A stretch of DNA of 7,465 bases, taken from positions 1 to 7,465 of the forward strand of contig PBSR01000037.1 of the NCBI GenBank assembly GCA_002726335.1. Reading direction: 5' to 3'. The position numbers and the translations under genes were made by a program. The stretch's first letter is position 1. Every line of letters begins with the position of its first letter. Source of the DNA: Gemmatimonadaceae bacterium (GTDB lineage: Bacteria > Latescibacterota > UBA2968 > UBA8231). The notes under the pieces are model-generated. The model saw nothing but the letters and a program-made list of their open reading frames with translations, did no database searches and was not told where the DNA came from. Of the stretch, positions 4,882 through 7,465 are shown one piece after another.

Positions 4882-6924
4882 ATGTGGCGCCGAGAGAGCA
4901 GAATCACCCGAAGCACTCGCAGCGATCCTGAGGTCGGTCTCAGTATCGTCGCTGTGATGGGATTCGCGGAATACCTCTTTGTCGCAATCCTGATGGCCAA
5001 TCCCTGTGCATCGACGGCGCAGATTTCCCGGCTCGTCATCGGAGAGGGCGGTGTGGACTGGGTGGAGTCTATCGAGCAGACAGTCGGTCTGGATACGTCC
5101 CTGGCCGCTAACGGACTGCAGCCCGTCGAGTTGGACCCTTCGGTTAATATCAACGTGGGACCGCTCACCGAGAGCGGCCAAAACACCAACATCTTTGGCG
5201 GCGTCTGGCTTATCTCTTCCAGTGCTCCCGCGGATCTGTCGACGGATGGCAGCCCTTACATCTACGGGGCTCCCGGCAGGCGAGAAGCAATCGACGGCGA
5301 CGTCAGCCTCCCCACCTACACCGGTGCCATCACCAACTACAGTATCGATTTCGGCCTTCCCCTACCCATCAATCGTGTGGTGTTCTTCCCTCCGGCTAGC
5401 GGCGGCGGAGCGCAGCGAGCGTTGATCAAGGATCTGTACCCGCGACAGTATGTGGTTTCGGGTTCTCTTAGCGAAATAGAGTATCTGACCACTTCCAGGT
5501 CGACCGATTTCGACGATGTGCTGAAACGCAAACTCGCCCAGAGCGAGCGGGTCGCCGATGTGCGGTTTCCAATCCAGTTTCTTCGTTTCGTGAAGGTGCG
5601 CTTTCCGGTACCGGGTTTTATCGCGGAGATCGAGGTCTACGGGGAAGGTTTCGCCCCGCAGGCCCGTTATGTCTCGCAGCTGTTCGACATGGGCGCACCG
5701 GTGACTTTCGGCCGGCTGCACTATGTCTTCGAGAAGTATCGCAAGGCGGGTTTTGACGCCGAGCCGGCGATCGCACCCGACGCACCTGTACATCTCGCCG
5801 TCGAGATTCGCAGCGGACGGGATGAGACCCCGAGGGTTCATCATATCATCACGGAATTGGGTACTGAGCGGGTCGTAGATCTTACTACGTTCAATCGCGC
5901 TCCCGCTCCAACTGGCGGCAGCTGCAGCTTCTGCACCTCAGCAGGCGCACCTGGTCAGCGAGGTTCGGTCCAAGATGACATTGCCAACTGGAGTTTCTGG
6001 TCGGTTCCTCACTTGAGCACAGGCGAAGAGATCCGTGCACCAGACGGGCGTCGGTTTTTCAAGGTGCGGATGTTCTTTACCAGCGAAGAGGTTTTCGCGT
6101 ACGGCCGCCTGAAGTCGCTGTCCATAGAGTATTCGCCGCTGCTGGCCGACCGGGTGCTTGGCGAGATCGCGAGGGCCGACGAGCCCCAGCCGGTGGCCGA
6201 CGTCGTTGAAGTGTCGATAGGAGAGCCGGTCATGATGACGTACGATGTGCGCGCCGATTTCACCTCAGCGTCACAGGGCGGCTTCGACGCGATACGGATA
6301 GTGACGCCCGAAGCGGTAGACTTCCAACGGTTCGAGATGGGGGAGCCGCTGGCGGAGTTCGAGCCTGACAGTCTCGTGGTGGGCGATCGGGCACTAGAGG
6401 TCTACTTCCCGTCGAACCCGGTAGAGCCGTCTGCCAACGTGCCTCTGCGTCTGATCTTCGCCACGCGCGTGTTCAACTTCAACACGTTGTTCGAGGGCGA
6501 GGTGTTTCAGATCGCGGGTAAGAACCTGCCGCAGTCGATTAACAGCGGTGACGCTACACCCCTGGTCTCAACTGATGATCTGCGGGTCATCGCGCCTGTG
6601 GATAGACTGGAGGTGATATCGGAGCTGGATCTGAGCTCCGACGTGGTAACGCCAAATGGGGACGGTATCCAAGATCGTCTTGAGTTGGCCTATACGCTGC
6701 ACGGGGTCTCCGTCACCGATGTCGAGTTGGGCGTCTACGATCTGGCCGGGCGCCTGGTGCATCGTCTGGTAGCAGAGGCACGGGGCGAAGGGCGGTATAC
6801 CGAGTCGTGGGATGGCCTCGTACAGGGACAACACGCGCCTCCGGGGATCTACCTTCTGCGCGTGGTTGTGGACGCCGATCTGGGTACCTTCGTTAGGACC
6901 CGGACCATCGGCATCGTCTACTGA
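4882..6924 (+). CDS. exported protein with discoidin-like region and C-terminal FlgD-like Ig domain
   Basis: This 680-aa protein appears complete. ATG at 4882 follows GGGAGAAGGA. An N-terminal basic stretch (RRESRITRSTR) precedes a hydrophobic segment (19-39) and a plausible signal-peptidase site after ASTA (46). Residues about 150-255 resemble a discoidin/F5-8C-like fold: INRVVFFPP (163-171), YPRQYVVSGS (186-195), and LRFVKVRFP then FIAEIEVYGEG (234-256). The middle (256-430) is beta-rich with NWSFWSVP (369-376) and LSIEYSPLLAD (413-423), plus a CSFC pair (348-351). Residues about 586-672 form a FlgD-like Ig domain with VVTPNGDGIQD (588-598), VYDLAGRLVHRL (618-629) and PPGIYLLRVVV (653-663). 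Such tails are common in large secreted proteins of FCB-related bacteria. A cell-surface or carbohydrate-binding role is inferred; no catalytic motif is visible. Confidence 0.8.
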   Translation: MWRRESRITRSTRSDPEVGLSIVAVMGFAEYLFVAILMANPCASTAQISRLVIGEGGVDWVESIEQTVGLDTSLAANGLQPVELDPSVNINVGPLTESGQNTNIFGGVWLISSSAPADLSTDGSPYIYGAPGRREAIDGDVSLPTYTGAITNYSIDFGLPLPINRVVFFPPASGGGAQRALIKDLYPRQYVVSGSLSEIEYLTTSRSTDFDDVLKRKLAQSERVADVRFPIQFLRFVKVRFPVPGFIAEIEVYGEGFAPQARYVSQLFDMGAPVTFGRLHYVFEKYRKAGFDAEPAIAPDAPVHLAVEIRSGRDETPRVHHIITELGTERVVDLTTFNRAPAPTGGSCSFCTSAGAPGQRGSVQDDIANWSFWSVPHLSTGEEIRAPDGRRFFKVRMFFTSEEVFAYGRLKSLSIEYSPLLADRVLGEIARADEPQPVADVVEVSIGEPVMMTYDVRADFTSASQGGFDAIRIVTPEAVDFQRFEMGEPLAEFEPDSLVVGDRALEVYFPSNPVEPSANVPLRLIFATRVFNFNTLFEGEVFQIAGKNLPQSINSGDATPLVSTDDLRVIAPVDRLEVISELDLSSDVVTPNGDGIQDRLELAYTLHGVSVTDVELGVYDLAGRLVHRLVAEARGEGRYTESWDGLVQGQHAPPGIYLLRVVVDADLGTFVRTRTIGIVY

Positions 6925-6930
6925 GATCCG

Positions 6931-7055
6931 CTATCGCATGGTGTCGATGGCCTTCCTGTACTCCAGCCCGATCTCACTCAACAGCTCGGCTGCGTAGCCA
7001 TAACTCCCTCGTTCACTGCATTCGGACTGGAAGTCGCGGCCCTGGGCGATCGGCC
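6931..7055 (-). pseudogene. unidentified C-terminal coding fragment
   Basis: The minus strand between about 7055 and the stop at 6931-6933 reads DFQSECSERGSYGYAAELLS then EIGLEYRKAIDTMR. The composition looks protein-like, an amphipathic closing helix rather than antisense noise. An in-frame stop lies just upstream, and the phosphatase remnant overlaps its N-side, so it would be the tail of a truncated gene. Its stop is seven bases past the end of the exported protein gene, in convergent orientation. I do not recognise the family, and it could still be non-coding. Confidence 0.3.
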
Positions 7056-7386
7056 CCGATCAGTGCATCACGCAGACTCGCCACCTGATCGCTCCTCAGG
7101 CCAGCGGTGCGCACATAGGGCTCGATCCCCCCATATTCTCGCTCCCAAGTGGGCACCATTCCCGCTGAACATCCTTCCAGGTGCAGGAGCTCCCTTCACC
7201 GCCCAGCATCTCCTGCCGATATCTGTCCACCAGGTAACGGGCGCTCAGGGCGTAGTCTCCTGCGATTGTCCTCGCCGACGCGCCTGCAAGACCGAGCAGA
7301 AGCGCCGAAATGATGCCCGTCCGGTCCTTGCCCGCCGAACAGTGATACAAAACAGGACGGTGATCCCGCCGAGAGAGAATGTACGG
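7013..7386 (-). pseudogene. tyrosine-protein phosphatase (Y_phosphatase3 type), truncated and frameshifted
   Basis: The minus strand carries the active-site loop of a tyrosine/serine protein phosphatase: RPVLYHCSAGKDRTG, with the CX5R signature (Cys nucleophile, Arg phosphate binder). It is followed by IISALLLGLAG and DYALSARYLVDRYRQEML as expected for the family. At a CCC run (7192-7194) the frame breaks. Restoring one base there gives GELLHLEGCSAGMVPTWERE, then YGGIEPYVRTAGL and SLRDALIG, the normal C-terminal pattern. The N-terminal part (roughly the first 100 or more residues) is missing; an in-frame TAA sits at 7387-7389, where sequence next to an ISAzo13-like transposase begins. The frameshift in a homopolymer could be a sequencing error, but the missing N-terminus makes it a pseudogene in any case. 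Confidence 0.8.
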
Positions 7387-7417
7387 TTAGGGCTCACGGA
7401 TGAATAAGGGGTGCGTT
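7387..7417. repeat. probable end of the ISAzo13-like element
   Basis: This short stretch lies between the transposase stop and the abrupt loss of phosphatase homology. It probably holds the IS terminal inverted repeat (around GGGCTCACGGATGAATAAGG). The partner end is outside the window, so the exact boundary cannot be set. Confidence 0.3.
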
Positions 7418-7465
7418 TCATGGGTCTGCCGTCGGCCGGATGGTGTAGTTCCAGTCACCATGAAA
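7418..7465 (-). pseudogene. ISAzo13-family transposase C-terminus (runs off the window)
   Basis: The last 15 codons read FHGDWNYTIRPTADP and then TGA (7418-7420). FHG(D/E)WNYTI is the characteristic ending of ISAzo13-family (Rhodopirellula-type DDE) transposases. The gene would enter from beyond the right edge. Its stop lies about 30 bp from the point where the phosphatase loses homology (about 7386), the distance expected between a transposase stop and the end of its IS. Whether the rest is intact cannot be seen, so the feature is partial rather than shown to be broken. Confidence 0.5.

Noticed and set aside
7390..7412. Possible third copy of the 70-bp repeat end near the right edge
   Set aside because: GGATGAATAAGGGG loosely recalls GTGAGGATAAAGGGGG, but the similarity covers only about 15 bases with gaps and does not continue.

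Overview
The window is GC-rich and packed with gene debris. The large secreted protein with a FlgD-like Ig tail, the DUF6785-type membrane protein, the sulfatase start and the many IS91-type and ISAzo13-type transposase remnants together suggest an uncultured environmental bacterium of the FCB/PVC sphere. Latescibacterota-like lineages fit best. This taxonomic guess rests on remembered family distribution and is weak.

Layout. 1-545 (minus) is the C-terminal half of an IS91-family (Y2) transposase, copy A. Its right flank (544-612) is a ~70-bp terminal repeat. 636-2801 (plus) is an intact 721-aa polytopic membrane protein of the DUF6785/DUF6784 type. It is followed after 19 bp by the first 51 codons of a sulfatase (2821-2976), which is cut off there. 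From the other side, the start of a small secreted protein (3138 to about 2975, minus) is cut at the same point. 3200-3269 is an inverted copy of the 70-bp repeat. 3464-3862 (minus) is transposase copy B, about 94% identical to copy A. It is fused to a metallo-beta-lactamase-fold pseudogene (3863-4365, minus) that has lost its zinc-binding His motif. 4476-4690 (plus) is the N-terminal zinc-ribbon part of another IS91-type transposase, with a 4-bp frameshift. 4882-6924 (plus) is an intact 680-aa exported protein with a discoidin-like region and a FlgD-like Ig domain. 6931-7386 (minus) holds a short unidentified C-terminal coding fragment and a frameshifted, N-truncated tyrosine-protein phosphatase. 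The right edge (7418-7465, minus) carries the C-terminus of an apparent ISAzo13-family transposase.

Only two genes look functional: the DUF6785 membrane protein and the exported FlgD-Ig protein. The membrane protein and the sulfatase probably formed an operon before the sulfatase was truncated. The rest reads as a layered record of insertion, deletion and possibly inversion. I do not see a new defence or metabolic system. The most unusual features are the architecture of the transposase remnants (long terminal inverted repeats, shared breakpoints, possible inversion) and a possible outward promoter in the element end that would drive the membrane-protein gene.
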